Shown here: positions 8,684 to 17,219 of the stretch, piece by piece
Layout: each line of letters begins with the position of its first letter
Position numbering within the stretch: the stretch's first letter is position 1
Origin: Oscillospiraceae bacterium
GTDB taxonomy: Bacteria; Bacillota; Clostridia; Oscillospirales; Oscillospiraceae
Direction: 5' to 3'
NCBI GenBank assembly: GCA_017524845.1
Contig: JAFXUU010000032.1
Location: 1-48,530 of the forward strand
Length of the DNA stretch: 48,530 nucleotides
The notes under the pieces: model-generated
Database searches by the model: none
Seen by the model: only the letters and a program-made list of their open reading frames with translations
Told to the model about the DNA's origin: nothing
Translations under genes and position numbers: made by a program

Positions 8684-8849
8684 TAAAAAACGACGAATCG
8701 GGCCTGCTGCAAAACGCAGAAGTCTCGTCAGCCCGAGACCGGTCCGCAGACCGGTCGTGGGTATCCGTCCCCTGAACGTCGGGGAACGGATCGCCGCGGC
8801 CCCTTGCGGGGCCTCGCGACGACGGGACAGGGCGTTTTGCGGCAGGCCC
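8684..8849 (-). ncRNA. candidate structured RNA, multibranched, family unknown
   Basis: An 18-base closing stem (8700-8717 with 8832-8849, one imperfect pair) encloses three hairpins. (1) GACCGGTC repeated around a tetraloop, 8738-8756. (2) CCGT-CCCC/GGGG-ACGG, about 8765-8789. (3) GGCCCC/GGGGCC, extended by flanking GC pairs, about 8790-8820. Read on the minus strand the loops are UGCG (UNCG class, closed by C-G) and GCAA (GNRA class), and a short CGA-UUCG-UCG is followed by six U. On the plus strand these loops are not stable classes, which argues for a minus-strand transcript. It lies just 3' of the HyuA-type gene; no clear promoter of its own was seen. It could be a 3' UTR element, an independent small RNA or a palindromic repeat. 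It is not tmRNA, RNase P, SRP or 6S by visible motifs. Confidence 0.45.
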
Positions 8850-8895
8850 TGAAGCATGCAGATAAAACCGGGGAAGCGGGTACGATTCGGAGGAG

Positions 8896-10923
8896 TTACA
8901 GCACCATGCCGCCGATGGCCGTAGCGGTGAAAAGGGTGCCCAGGTCCACGGAAAGCCCCTTGGCGTCGGTGCTCTGCTGGTCCTCGGATTCCACGGTGAC
9001 CCGGATATCCCCCGTCACGCCCCGCTTTTTCGCTTCCTCCCGGGCCAGCTGGGCCGCCAGGAGGCGGCAGCGCTCCGCAGCCTGCTTCCGGTCCTTCACC
9101 AGCTCCTGCCGGTCGCTGGCGCGGACGAAATAGCCGTGGATCCCGTCGGCGGTGTGATTGGGGCGGAGCTCCACCTCCACCTCGGCTGAGATGTTGCCCA
9201 CCACGGCGCCCACCGCGTTGGCCACGCCGGCGTTGGGCGGGATGATGCATTCCGCGCCCAGGGCCCTGGCCACGTCGGGCAGGAAGATGTGGATGGGAGC
9301 GCCGATGCCCACCAGGGCCGCCCGGGTGGTGAAATCCGTTTCGAAGTAGCCGGGCGCGCCGCGCCCGTGCTTCAGATCCTCCCATCTGCGCTCGATGATC
9401 CGTTCCAGCTGGGGACCGACGCCCTCCTCCCGCAGGTTGGGGTAACGGTCCATGAGCAGGATGCGGGTGAGGCTGCAGTAGAGCTTTTTCTTCACCCGCT
9501 CGTATACCTCGTCGCAGAACAGGCTGAGCTCCTTGTCCGTGAGCTTCCGGTTCATGCAGCGCAGGAGGTAGCGGGCGGCGATGTCCGCCGCCGTGGGATC
9601 GTAGGCGTCGAAATCCCCCTTCAGATGCATGAAGTCCGTGGGCGTGAGGCCGCTGCGCAGGACCACGCCCTCCGCCTCCAGGCGGTCCACCTTGAGCCAG
9701 TATATGTCCGTCCCCACCGCGGCGGCGGCGCTGCGGATATCCAGAGGCCCGTCCCGCAGGGCGGCGCAGAAGGCCTTTTCCTCCGCCGTATAGCCCGGCT
9801 GATCACCGATGTCCCGCACCAGGGTATAGAACTCGTGGATGGGACGGGTGTGGACGTCCTTGCTGTCCAGCAGCCTCTGCAGCACCGGGACGATCTCCGG
9901 ATGCTCCTTTCCCAGAAGGGACAGGGGCAGCACCCGATCGGTGCAGAGCTCGAAATCCCGGTCCTTCAGGCGCACGGCGCTGTCGCCCCCCAGGCCGAAG
10001 GTGTCGATCTGCACGCCCCGGACGAAGGTGCGCCAGGAGCCGATCTGTATGCCGCTGCGCACCCGCACGGGCCTGCCGTCCTTCACCAGGCTCACGTCCG
10101 TGGTGGTGCCGCCCATATCCACGATGACGCTGTCCCGCCGTCCGGCCAGCTCCACGCCCCCCAGCACGCTGGCGGCGGGACCGCAGAGGATGGTCTCCAC
10201 GGGGCGCATGCGGCTGAAGCTCTCGCTCATGAGGCTCCCGTCTGAGCGGACGATCACCACCGGGGCCCGGATGCCCAGCTCCCGGAAGGCCCGGGTGACG
10301 GCGTCCATGAATTCCCGGATGATGGGCACCAGCTTGGCGTTCAGCAGCGTGCCGGAGCCCCGCTGTACGCTGTTGAGACCGTTGAACAGCTCGCTGGAGC
10401 AGACGGTGGGCAGGTCCCGGATGGCCAGCAGCCGCTCCTTCGCCTCCCGTTCTGCCACGGCGCCGTTGTTCATGGCGTAGAGCTCCACGATGCCCAGCCC
10501 GTCGGCGTCGGCAAGCCACTCCTTCGCTTCCCCGGTGATCCGCTCCCAGTCGGGGGAGGGGAGCACCTGCCCGTCGAAGGAGCCCGCGCCGGGATAGGCG
10601 TGCACCTCGTCGGAGCCGTCCAGCCCGTATTTGCCCCCGACCCGGCGGAGGGTATCGTCGTCCAGGCCCAGGAACAGCAGCTTCGCCCGGCCGCCCTTGC
10701 CCTCCACGCAGGCGTTGGTGGCCAGGGTGGTGCTCAGAGCGGCCACCTCCGCCTCCGGCAGGAGGCTCTGGTCCAGCTTCCGCAGGGCGTTCACGATGCC
10801 GACGGACAAATCGTTTTTCGTGGTCAGCGCCTTGGCTGCGGACAGGACCTCTTTTGTTTCAAACCGATATATGACGGCATCCGTATAGGTGCCGCCGGTG
10901 TCGATGCCGATTCCGATCTTCAA
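8896..10923 (-). CDS. hydantoinase/oxoprolinase family protein (HyuA-type, stand-alone)
   Basis: 675 residues. An ASKHA-fold ATPase of the type that phosphorylates and opens cyclic amides such as hydantoins or 5-oxoproline. The phosphate-1 motif GIGIDTGGTYTDAV is at the N-terminus and the phosphate-2 motif VDMGGTTTDVSLV at about 265-278. STTLATNACVEGKGG and GPAASVLGGVELAG are family landmarks, and the C-terminal GVANAVGAVVGN forms the adenosine-loop region. HyuA normally works with HyuB; no hyuB is adjacent, so the reaction is uncertain. The start ATG follows AAGGAAGGGACGTCGGGCTTTGA; family alignment begins at MKIGIGID. Confidence 0.88.
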   Translation of the reverse strand: MKIGIGIDTGGTYTDAVIYRFETKEVLSAAKALTTKNDLSVGIVNALRKLDQSLLPEAEVAALSTTLATNACVEGKGGRAKLLFLGLDDDTLRRVGGKYGLDGSDEVHAYPGAGSFDGQVLPSPDWERITGEAKEWLADADGLGIVELYAMNNGAVAEREAKERLLAIRDLPTVCSSELFNGLNSVQRGSGTLLNAKLVPIIREFMDAVTRAFRELGIRAPVVIVRSDGSLMSESFSRMRPVETILCGPAASVLGGVELAGRRDSVIVDMGGTTTDVSLVKDGRPVRVRSGIQIGSWRTFVRGVQIDTFGLGGDSAVRLKDRDFELCTDRVLPLSLLGKEHPEIVPVLQRLLDSKDVHTRPIHEFYTLVRDIGDQPGYTAEEKAFCAALRDGPLDIRSAAAAVGTDIYWLKVDRLEAEGVVLRSGLTPTDFMHLKGDFDAYDPTAADIAARYLLRCMNRKLTDKELSLFCDEVYERVKKKLYCSLTRILLMDRYPNLREEGVGPQLERIIERRWEDLKHGRGAPGYFETDFTTRAALVGIGAPIHIFLPDVARALGAECIIPPNAGVANAVGAVVGNISAEVEVELRPNHTADGIHGYFVRASDRQELVKDRKQAAERCRLLAAQLAREEAKKRGVTGDIRVTVESEDQQSTDAKGLSVDLGTLFTATAIGGMVL

Positions 10924-10965
10924 AGCCCGACGTCCCTTCCTTTGCTCTCCATCCTCACGGTCAGC

Positions 10966-10995
10966 ACTCTATCATAAATAATATATACGCGTCAA
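10966..10995 (-). promoter_or_regulatory. probable promoter of the HyuA-type gene
   Basis: Minus strand: -35 TTGACG (10995-10990), an 18-base A/T-rich spacer, -10 TAGAGT (10971-10966). Good -35, weak -10. Confidence 0.45.
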
Positions 10996-11117
10996 CACCG
11001 GCGGGAGCGCTCCGCCATAAACACCGTCAACCGAAAGACGATGAATATTCATCCGGCGCGCGGGGAAAATGCCCGGACGCACGGCGGAAAGCGGCCAAAC
11101 TGCGGGAGTTTTTCACA

Positions 11118-11138
11118 TTTTCCACAAAGTTGTCCACA
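11118..11138 (+). promoter_or_regulatory. two near-consensus DnaA boxes upstream of mraZ
   Basis: TTTTCCACA (11118-11126) and TTGTCCACA (11130-11138) each differ by one base from the DnaA box TTATCCACA. They lie in tandem about 115 bases before the mraZ promoter. The rest of the gap from 10996 to 11250 holds an A/T-rich stretch and a TGGATATCCA palindrome, with no credible gene. A DnaA role is a guess. Confidence 0.35.
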
Positions 11139-11250
11139 GTGGATATGCAGGAATCCCTTTGGATATCCAGCGAAAGGTCGACATAATGACAGCCGCGAAG
11201 GCCGGAGAGAAAATCCGTAACAAAAAGTTTCAAAAAGCCGGGAAAGACTA

Positions 11251-11279
11251 TTGCATTTGCCGGAGTAAGCTCTTATAAT
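11251..11279 (+). promoter_or_regulatory. sigma-A promoter of the division and cell-wall cluster
   Basis: -35 TTGCAT (11251-11256), a 17-base spacer, perfect -10 TATAAT (11274-11279), about 50 bases before the mraZ start codon. The leader also contains AAAGTGGGGAGG, which includes the Shine-Dalgarno sequence and a GTGGGGA-like half that resembles the GTGG[A/T]G elements bound by MraZ. Confidence 0.8.
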
Positions 11280-11334
11280 GAGGCGTAGTGGTTGAAAATG
11301 TCACGAAATGGCCCAAAGTGGGGAGGTTTCATCC

Positions 11335-11754
11335 TTGACCGGCAAGTATTTCCACGGCGTGGACGCCAAAGGCCGCCTGACGGTTCCCTCGCAGCTGCGC
11401 AGGGAGCTGGGGGAGGTCTGCTTCGTCGTCCGCGGCCCGAAGGAATACCTCAACGTCTATTCCACCGCCGGATGGGAAAAGTTCTGCGCCCGCTTCGAGG
11501 GGCAGAGCCAGTCCAAGGCCGGGGACCTGATGCGTTTCCTCTTTGCCAACGCCGCCACCTGCGAGGTGGACGCCCAGGGCCGTATCCTGGTGCCCGCGGA
11601 GCTGCGGGAATACGCCGGGATCGAGAAAAACGTGACCATTGTGGGCCTGCCCGACCGGGCGGAGCTCTGGGACAGCGACCGCTACCGCGCCTCCGAGGAG
11701 GCCTACTTCAAGGAAAAAAGCATGGCGGAGATCTACGAGGAGCTCGGCCTGTGA
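11335..11754 (+). CDS. mraZ: MraZ, transcriptional regulator of the division cluster
   Basis: 139 residues. AbrB-like double-fold protein that binds upstream of its own operon and usually represses it. It contains both tandem half-domains: KYFHGVDAKGRLTVPSQLRREL and CEVDAQGRILVPAELREYA (DxKGR and DxQGR turns). The start is taken as TTG at 11335: GGGGAGG lies eight bases upstream and the protein then begins MTGKYFHGVD, as in other MraZ. An in-frame ATG at 11308 lacks a ribosome site and would add nine residues foreign to the family. First gene of the cluster; overlaps rsmH by four bases. Confidence 0.93.
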   Translation: MTGKYFHGVDAKGRLTVPSQLRRELGEVCFVVRGPKEYLNVYSTAGWEKFCARFEGQSQSKAGDLMRFLFANAATCEVDAQGRILVPAELREYAGIEKNVTIVGLPDRAELWDSDRYRASEEAYFKEKSMAEIYEELGL

Positions 11755-12683
11755 GCGCCTTTTCCCATGCGCCGGTGCTGCTGGAGGAGTGCATCGCCGC
11801 CCTGAACATCCGCCCCGACGGCGTTTACGTGGACGGGACTCTGGGCCGCGGCGGACATTCCCTGGAGATCGCCCGGCGGCTGACCACCGGATGCCTCATC
11901 GCCGTCGACCGGGACGGGGAAGCCCTGGAGGCCGCCTCGAAGCGCCTGGCCCCCTTTGGGGAGCGGGTCACTCTGGTAAAGAGCAATTTCGACCGGCTGG
12001 GTGAGATCCTGGACGATCAGGGCGTGGACAAAGCAGACGGGATGCTCTTCGATCTGGGCGTGTCCTCCCCTCAGCTGGACGACGCGGCCAGGGGCTTCAG
12101 CTATATGGCCGACGCGCCTCTGGACATGCGCATGGACAGAGACAATGCGCTCACGGCGCGGGAGATCGTGAACGAGTGGCCGGAGGAGGAGCTCAGGCGC
12201 ATCCTTTGGACGTACGGGGAGGAGCGCTACGCCCCCCGCGTCGCCGCCGCCATCGTCCGGGCCCGGGCGAAGAGCCCCATCGAGGGGACGCTGGAGCTGG
12301 CGGAGCTCATCCGCGGCGCCATGCCGGCCGCCGCCCGGCGGGAAAAGCAGCATCCGGCGAAGCGGAGCTTTCAGGCCATCCGCATTGCCGTCAACGACGA
12401 GCTGGGGAGCGTGGAGCGCATGCTGGAAACGGCGCCGGACCGGCTGAAGCCAGGCGGCCGCCTCTGCGTCATCAGCTTCCACAGCCTGGAGGACCGGCTG
12501 GTGAAGCAGGCCATCCACAAGCGGGTGGACGGCTGCACCTGCCCCAAGACGCTGCCCTTCTGCGTCTGCGGCTTTGTACAGACCCTGAAGACCGTGGGCG
12601 GCGCGGTCACCGCTTCGGCGGAGGAGCTGGAGCGGAACCCCCGGGCCCGCAGCGCGAGGCTGCGGGTGGCGGAGCGGGTCTGA
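11751..12683 (+). CDS. rsmH: 16S rRNA (cytosine(1402)-N4)-methyltransferase
   Basis: 310 residues, typical of RsmH (MraW). Methylates N4 of C1402 in the ribosomal decoding centre. Family marks: HAPVLLEECIAAL, the SAM site VDGTLGRGGHSLEIARRL, FDLGVSSPQLDDAARGFSYMADAPLDMRM (the DLGVSS motif), and the C-terminal VISFHSLEDRLVKQ. The start is GTG at 11751, overlapping the mraZ stop (GTGA) with GAGGAG seven bases upstream. Second gene of the cluster, the standard position. Confidence 0.96.
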   Translation: MSAFSHAPVLLEECIAALNIRPDGVYVDGTLGRGGHSLEIARRLTTGCLIAVDRDGEALEAASKRLAPFGERVTLVKSNFDRLGEILDDQGVDKADGMLFDLGVSSPQLDDAARGFSYMADAPLDMRMDRDNALTAREIVNEWPEEELRRILWTYGEERYAPRVAAAIVRARAKSPIEGTLELAELIRGAMPAAARREKQHPAKRSFQAIRIAVNDELGSVERMLETAPDRLKPGGRLCVISFHSLEDRLVKQAIHKRVDGCTCPKTLPFCVCGFVQTLKTVGGAVTASAEELERNPRARSARLRVAERV

Positions 12684-12752
12684 GGGGAGCATACGCAAGT
12701 TTTCATCGACCGCCCGGACGGCGGGAGTTACACAGGGAGAGGGAGAAGAGTT

Positions 12753-13337
12753 ATGGCGGATTTCGCGGATCTGACGCTGGGCAGCCTGGCCTACGATCCC
12801 TTCGGAACGGCAGCGCCGCAGATCGATTTTCCGCCGGAGAGGGAAGCGGAGCCGGCCTATGTGCCGGAGGCCCCCTCGCCGGAGGTGCAGGCTGCGCCCG
12901 CGAGGCGGGTGCGCCTGGGCACTGCGGAGGACGCGGCCGCCCTGGCCGCGGAACGCCGCCGGGTGCGTCTCATCGCCGCGGTGATGATCCCGGCCGCCGC
13001 AGCGACCATGGTGCTGCTGGTGCTCCTGCTCCATTCCTACACCCGGCTGACGGCTGTCTCCAGCGAAGCTGCGCGGCTGGAGAAGCGCATCGCCCAGCTG
13101 CAGGAGGAGCGCTCGCGGCTGGAGATCCGCAGCGAGAGCGCCTTCAATATGGAAGAGGTGGAGCAGACGGCGCGCTCCTCCATCGGCATGATCAAGGCCG
13201 ATTCCGACCAGGCCATCTACCTGCACAGCACCTCGGAGGATCTGGCCGTGATCCTGGACGGGGAGCGGAAGCAGCCCACCCTGCTGCACCGCATCGGCAG
13301 CCTCTGGAACCGCTTTACCGCATATTTCAGGAGCTGA
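12753..13337 (+). CDS. ftsL: FtsL-like division protein
   Basis: 194 residues. Bitopic membrane protein: a cytoplasmic Pro/Glu/Ala-rich N-terminal part of about 70 residues, one transmembrane helix (about 74-95, LIAAVMIPAAAATMVLLVLLL), then an extracytoplasmic coiled coil (SEAARLEKRIAQLQEERSRLE) and a short tail with GERKQPTLLHRIGS. Sequence identity across FtsL is always low, so the call rests on topology and position between rsmH and the division transpeptidase. It is longer than classic FtsL (about 120), mostly in the cytoplasmic part. It should pair with DivIC/FtsB, which is not in this window, and with FtsQ. Confidence 0.78.
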   Translation: MADFADLTLGSLAYDPFGTAAPQIDFPPEREAEPAYVPEAPSPEVQAAPARRVRLGTAEDAAALAAERRRVRLIAAVMIPAAAATMVLLVLLLHSYTRLTAVSSEAARLEKRIAQLQEERSRLEIRSESAFNMEEVEQTARSSIGMIKADSDQAIYLHSTSEDLAVILDGERKQPTLLHRIGSLWNRFTAYFRS

Positions 13338-13395
13338 CGCGCGTAGGATATACGGAACGGGGGACCGGAGAAGCACGGGCAGGAGAGGATTCGGC

Positions 13396-15747
13396 ATGGC
13401 AAGAAACAGGCAGAGGCAGACGGAAGAAACGGTCGGGCAGAGCATGACGCACCGCACAGCGATCTTGATGTTCCTGTGCGGTATCGTTGCATTTATCGTG
13501 CTCATCGCCCAGCTTGCCCATATCATGATCGGCCAGCACGACCGCTATGAAAGCGCCGCCGTGGAGGACCAGGTGCGCTCCACCACGGTCAACGCTTCCC
13601 GGGGTACGATCTACGATACCAATATGCTGATCCTGGCCCAGAGCGCCACGGTGGAGACGGTGTACGTCAGCCCCTACGAGATGGTGCACTACGGGGAGGA
13701 CAAGGAGGCCATCGCCGCCGCCCTGGCCCGCATCCTGGACGTGGATTACGACGGCATCATGGCCAAATGGGAGGACACGGAGTCCTGGTACAAGACCGTG
13801 CGGGTGAAGGTGGAGCAGGACCTGGCCGACGAGGTGCGGGCCTACGTGAACGGCGGCTTTATGGACGATCCCAACTACCGGGATCCGGAGAAGACCGCGG
13901 CCAAGCGGGGCTATCTCGTCAGCGTCCACCTGATCGAGGACACCAAGCGGTACTATCCCTACAGCAGCCTGGGCAGCCAGATCATCGGCTTCGTGGGCAC
14001 GGACAATTTCGGGCTGGACGGGATCGAGGCCGTTTACAACGACACCCTGGAGGGCGAGAACGGGCGCATCGTCCGCACCGCCGCCGCCAACGGCACGGAT
14101 ATGCTCTTCACGGGCTATGAGGAATACCACGACGCGAAGGACGGCAACAGCATCGCGCTGACCCTGGACGCCACCGTGCAGTATTACCTCAAGAAGAATC
14201 TGGAGCAGGCCATCGAGGACAACGAGATCCGCAGCGGCGGCATCGGCATCGTCATGGACGTGAAGACCGGCGCCATCCTGGGCATGCTCTCCGTCCCGGA
14301 CTACGACCTCAACAATTTCGGGACCCTCAACGAATCCCTCCAGGCGAAGCTGGACGCGTGGTACGATCCGGAGACCATGACGGCGGAGGACTACAACGCC
14401 CGCTATCTGGCGCTGCTGCAGCAGCAGTGGCGCAACCGGGCCATCGGGGATACCTACGAGCCCGGCTCCACCTTCAAGATCATCACCCTGGCTTCCGCCC
14501 TGGAGGACGGGGCCGTCACGGTGGACGACCATTTCAACTGCGGCGGCGCCATGCAGGTGCTGGGCCGCAAGGAGCCCCTTCATTGCTGGCGGCGCAGCGG
14601 CCATGGGGACCAGACCCTGGCCCAGAGCGCCCAGAATTCCTGCAACGTGGCTTTCGCCACCATCGGCCTCCGGCTGGGGGCCAAACGCTTCTATGATTAC
14701 ATGGAGGCCTTCGGCTTCTTCGACCGCACGGGCATCGACCTCTACGGCGAATCCAGCAGCATCTGGTGGAGCCGCAGGATCTTCGAGGACCCCTACAACC
14801 ATTCCCAGCTGGCCGCCGCCTCCTTCGGACAGACCTTCAACATCACCCCCATCCAGCTCATCACCGCCGTGTCCGCCGCCGTGAACGGGGGACACCTGAT
14901 GAAGCCCTACGTGGTGAAGCAGGTGATCGCGGAGGACGGCACCGTGGTGTCCAACACCAGCCCCACGGAGGTGCGCCAGGTGATCTCCGAGGAGACCAGC
15001 CGCATCGTCTGCGACATCATCGAGACCGTGGTCTCCTCCCCCTCGGGCACCGGCAAAAACGCCAGCGTGGCGGGCTACCGGGTGGGGGGCAAGACGGGGA
15101 CCTCCGAGAAGGTCGGCCAGGCCTCCGACGAATACATGGTCTCCTTCATCGGCGTCGCTCCCATGGACGATCCCCAGGTGGCCGTGCTGGTGATCCTGGA
15201 CTCGCCGGATCCCACCAGCGGCATCTACATCAGCGGCGGCGGCATGGTGGCCCCCACCGTGGGCAACATCCTGGCGGACATCCTGCCCTATCTGGGGGTG
15301 GAGGAATCCGGCGGGAGCACCTCCAGCAACGTGACGGTGCCCAACGTCCGCTCCGCCTCCGTGGACGATGCCGTCGCCCAGATGGAGAGCCTGGGTTTCG
15401 GCGTAAAGGTCGTGGGCTACGGGGATACGGTGACGGATCAGGCCCCCGTGGGCAACCTGAAGATCACCGCCGGCTCCACCGTCATCCTCTATGCCGGGGC
15501 GGAGAAGCCCCGGGACCAGGTCACGGTCCCGGACATGAACGGAAAGACATATAAGGCCGCCAAGCAGTATTTCGACGCCCTGGGCCTTTACATCAAGACA
15601 GCCGGCGTCGCACCCTCCGAGGAGAAAGCAAAATACATCGTTGTCCAGCGCCAGAGCGTGAGCGCGGGCGAGAGCGTGAGCTTCGGCACCGTGGTGGAGA
15701 TCGGCCTCATCGACAACGACACGAGCATCATGGAGACCCACGGCTGA
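13396..15747 (+). CDS. ftsI: division transpeptidase (FtsI/PBP2B/SpoVD class B PBP) with two PASTA domains
   Basis: 783 residues. Cross-links septal peptidoglycan. One N-terminal membrane helix (about 21-43), a PBP dimer domain starting RGTIYD, then the transpeptidase with catalytic Ser358-x-x-Lys361 (EPGSTFK), Ser-x-Asn at 415-417 (NSCN) and Lys566-Thr-Gly (GGKTGTS). Two PASTA domains follow, from about 648 (VTVPNVRSASVDDAV) and about 716 (VTVPDMNGKTYKAAKQYF), as in Gram-positive PBP2X/SpoVD. The start is preceded by GGAGAGG. The stop overlaps the murE start (TGATG). The cognate SEDS partner is FtsW four genes on. SpoVD identity cannot be excluded, as only one such gene is seen here. Confidence 0.94.
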   Translation: MARNRQRQTEETVGQSMTHRTAILMFLCGIVAFIVLIAQLAHIMIGQHDRYESAAVEDQVRSTTVNASRGTIYDTNMLILAQSATVETVYVSPYEMVHYGEDKEAIAAALARILDVDYDGIMAKWEDTESWYKTVRVKVEQDLADEVRAYVNGGFMDDPNYRDPEKTAAKRGYLVSVHLIEDTKRYYPYSSLGSQIIGFVGTDNFGLDGIEAVYNDTLEGENGRIVRTAAANGTDMLFTGYEEYHDAKDGNSIALTLDATVQYYLKKNLEQAIEDNEIRSGGIGIVMDVKTGAILGMLSVPDYDLNNFGTLNESLQAKLDAWYDPETMTAEDYNARYLALLQQQWRNRAIGDTYEPGSTFKIITLASALEDGAVTVDDHFNCGGAMQVLGRKEPLHCWRRSGHGDQTLAQSAQNSCNVAFATIGLRLGAKRFYDYMEAFGFFDRTGIDLYGESSSIWWSRRIFEDPYNHSQLAAASFGQTFNITPIQLITAVSAAVNGGHLMKPYVVKQVIAEDGTVVSNTSPTEVRQVISEETSRIVCDIIETVVSSPSGTGKNASVAGYRVGGKTGTSEKVGQASDEYMVSFIGVAPMDDPQVAVLVILDSPDPTSGIYISGGGMVAPTVGNILADILPYLGVEESGGSTSSNVTVPNVRSASVDDAVAQMESLGFGVKVVGYGDTVTDQAPVGNLKITAGSTVILYAGAEKPRDQVTVPDMNGKTYKAAKQYFDALGLYIKTAGVAPSEEKAKYIVVQRQSVSAGESVSFGTVVEIGLIDNDTSIMETHG

Positions 15748-17192
15748 TGGAACTGAAGGATTTGCTGAAGGATATCGAGGTAACGGAGCTCCGCGCTCCG
15801 GAGGATATGGAGATCACGGACGTCTGCTACGACAGCCGGAAGGTGACCTCCGGCGCGGCCTTCGTCGCCGTGCGTGGCTACGAGACCGACGGGCATCAGT
15901 ATATCCCTGCCGCAGTGGAAAACGGGGCCGCCCTGGTGCTCTGCGAGGAAGCGCCCGCCGCGGAGGTCCCCTTCGTGCTGGTGAAGGACAGCCGGAAAGC
16001 CATGGCGGTCTCCGCCGCCAATTTCTTCCGCCGTCCCGCGGAGGCGCTGACGGTGGCGGGCGTCACGGGCACCAACGGAAAGACCACCACCACGAACCTG
16101 ACCCGCAGCCTGCTCATGACCGTCACCGGCGAGGGTGTCGGCCTCCTGGGCACCAACGAGAACATCGTAGGGGACAGGGTCTATCCCGCCGTGAACACCA
16201 CCCCGGAGAGCCGGGACATCATGGCCTATTTCCGGGAGATGGCGGACGCGGGCTGCCGGTACGCGGTGATGGAGGTCTCCTCCCACTCCCTGTATCTGGA
16301 CCGGGTCTGCTGCGTCCCCTTCGCCGTCGGCTGCTTTACGAATCTCAGCCAGGACCACCTGGATTTCCATAAGACCATGGACGCCTACCTGGAGGCGAAG
16401 ATGAAGCTCTTTGACCTGAGCCGCACCGCCGCCGTGAACGCGGACGACCCGGCGGCCCGGAGGATCCTCCCGGCCCTCGGGATCCCCGTGATCCGCTACG
16501 GGCTGGGGGAGGAGACCGACCTGCGGGCAAAGGACCTGCGCCTCCTGCCGGACCGGGTGGAGTTCACCGCCTGCTTCCGCGGGCAGGAGGCTCCGGCCTG
16601 TCTGCACATCCCCGGCCGCTTTTCCGTCTACAACGCCCTGGCGGCCCTGGCCTGCTGCCTGGACCTGGGTCTGCCCCTGAAGGACCTGACGGCGGCCCTG
16701 CCCCTGTGCAGGCCGGTGAAGGGGCGCATGGAGGTGGTCCCCACCGGACGGGATTTCACCCTGCTCATCGACTACGCCGTTACCCCCGACGCCCTGGACA
16801 ACATGATCCGCACCGTGCGGGACACCGCGAAGGGGCGGGTGGGCGTCCTCTTCGGCTGCGGGGGCGACCGGGACCGCACGAAGCGGCCCAAAATGGCCCG
16901 GGTGGTGGGCTCCCTGGCGGATTACGTGATCGTCACCTCCGACAACCCCCGCACGGAGGACCCGGAGGCCATCATCGCGGAGATCCTCCCCGGCTTCGAG
17001 GGACTGGATACCCCCGTGAAGGTGATCCCGGACCGGCGGGAGGCCATCCGCTGGGGGATCGAAAACGCCCGGCCGGGGGACACCCTCGTCCTGGCGGGGA
17101 AGGGCCACGAGACCTATCAGATCGTGGGGAAGACGAAGCATCATATGGACGAGCGGGAGATCGCCGCGGAGGTCCTTGCCGGCATGCGCTGA
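15747..17192 (+). CDS. murE: UDP-N-acetylmuramoyl-tripeptide synthase
   Basis: 481 residues. Adds the third stem-peptide amino acid to UDP-MurNAc-L-Ala-D-Glu with ATP. ATP loop GVTGTNGKTTTT near residue 106; NTTPES; the carbamoylated lysine in YLEAKMKLFD; HIPGRFSVYNALAA; and the C-terminal SDNPRTEDP. The DNPR motif marks enzymes that add meso-diaminopimelate rather than lysine. Start codon overlaps the ftsI stop, so the two are translationally coupled. The cluster then jumps straight to mraY: murF, normally next, is missing. Confidence 0.96.
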   Translation: MELKDLLKDIEVTELRAPEDMEITDVCYDSRKVTSGAAFVAVRGYETDGHQYIPAAVENGAALVLCEEAPAAEVPFVLVKDSRKAMAVSAANFFRRPAEALTVAGVTGTNGKTTTTNLTRSLLMTVTGEGVGLLGTNENIVGDRVYPAVNTTPESRDIMAYFREMADAGCRYAVMEVSSHSLYLDRVCCVPFAVGCFTNLSQDHLDFHKTMDAYLEAKMKLFDLSRTAAVNADDPAARRILPALGIPVIRYGLGEETDLRAKDLRLLPDRVEFTACFRGQEAPACLHIPGRFSVYNALAALACCLDLGLPLKDLTAALPLCRPVKGRMEVVPTGRDFTLLIDYAVTPDALDNMIRTVRDTAKGRVGVLFGCGGDRDRTKRPKMARVVGSLADYVIVTSDNPRTEDPEAIIAEILPGFEGLDTPVKVIPDRREAIRWGIENARPGDTLVLAGKGHETYQIVGKTKHHMDEREIAAEVLAGMR

Positions 17193-17219
17193 GCTTACGG
17201 TTATGAGAGGTCGTGACCA

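Noticed and set aside
8681..9385. Minus-strand frame covering the candidate structured RNA
   Set aside because: Overlaps the HyuA-type gene in another frame and crosses the hairpins; product is Arg/Gly-rich and unlike a protein.
11027..11233. 68-codon minus-strand frame in the mraZ upstream region
   Set aside because: No ribosome site or recognisable protein; it covers the DnaA-like boxes and A/T-rich control region.
11308..11334. ATG at 11308 as the mraZ start
   Set aside because: No ribosome site, and the strong GGGGAGG would lie inside the coding region; the TTG at 11335 fits spacing and family alignment.
13327..15741. Open frame of 804 codons antisense to the division transpeptidase
   Set aside because: Shadow of ftsI; product is His/Asp/Gly-rich and has no domain.
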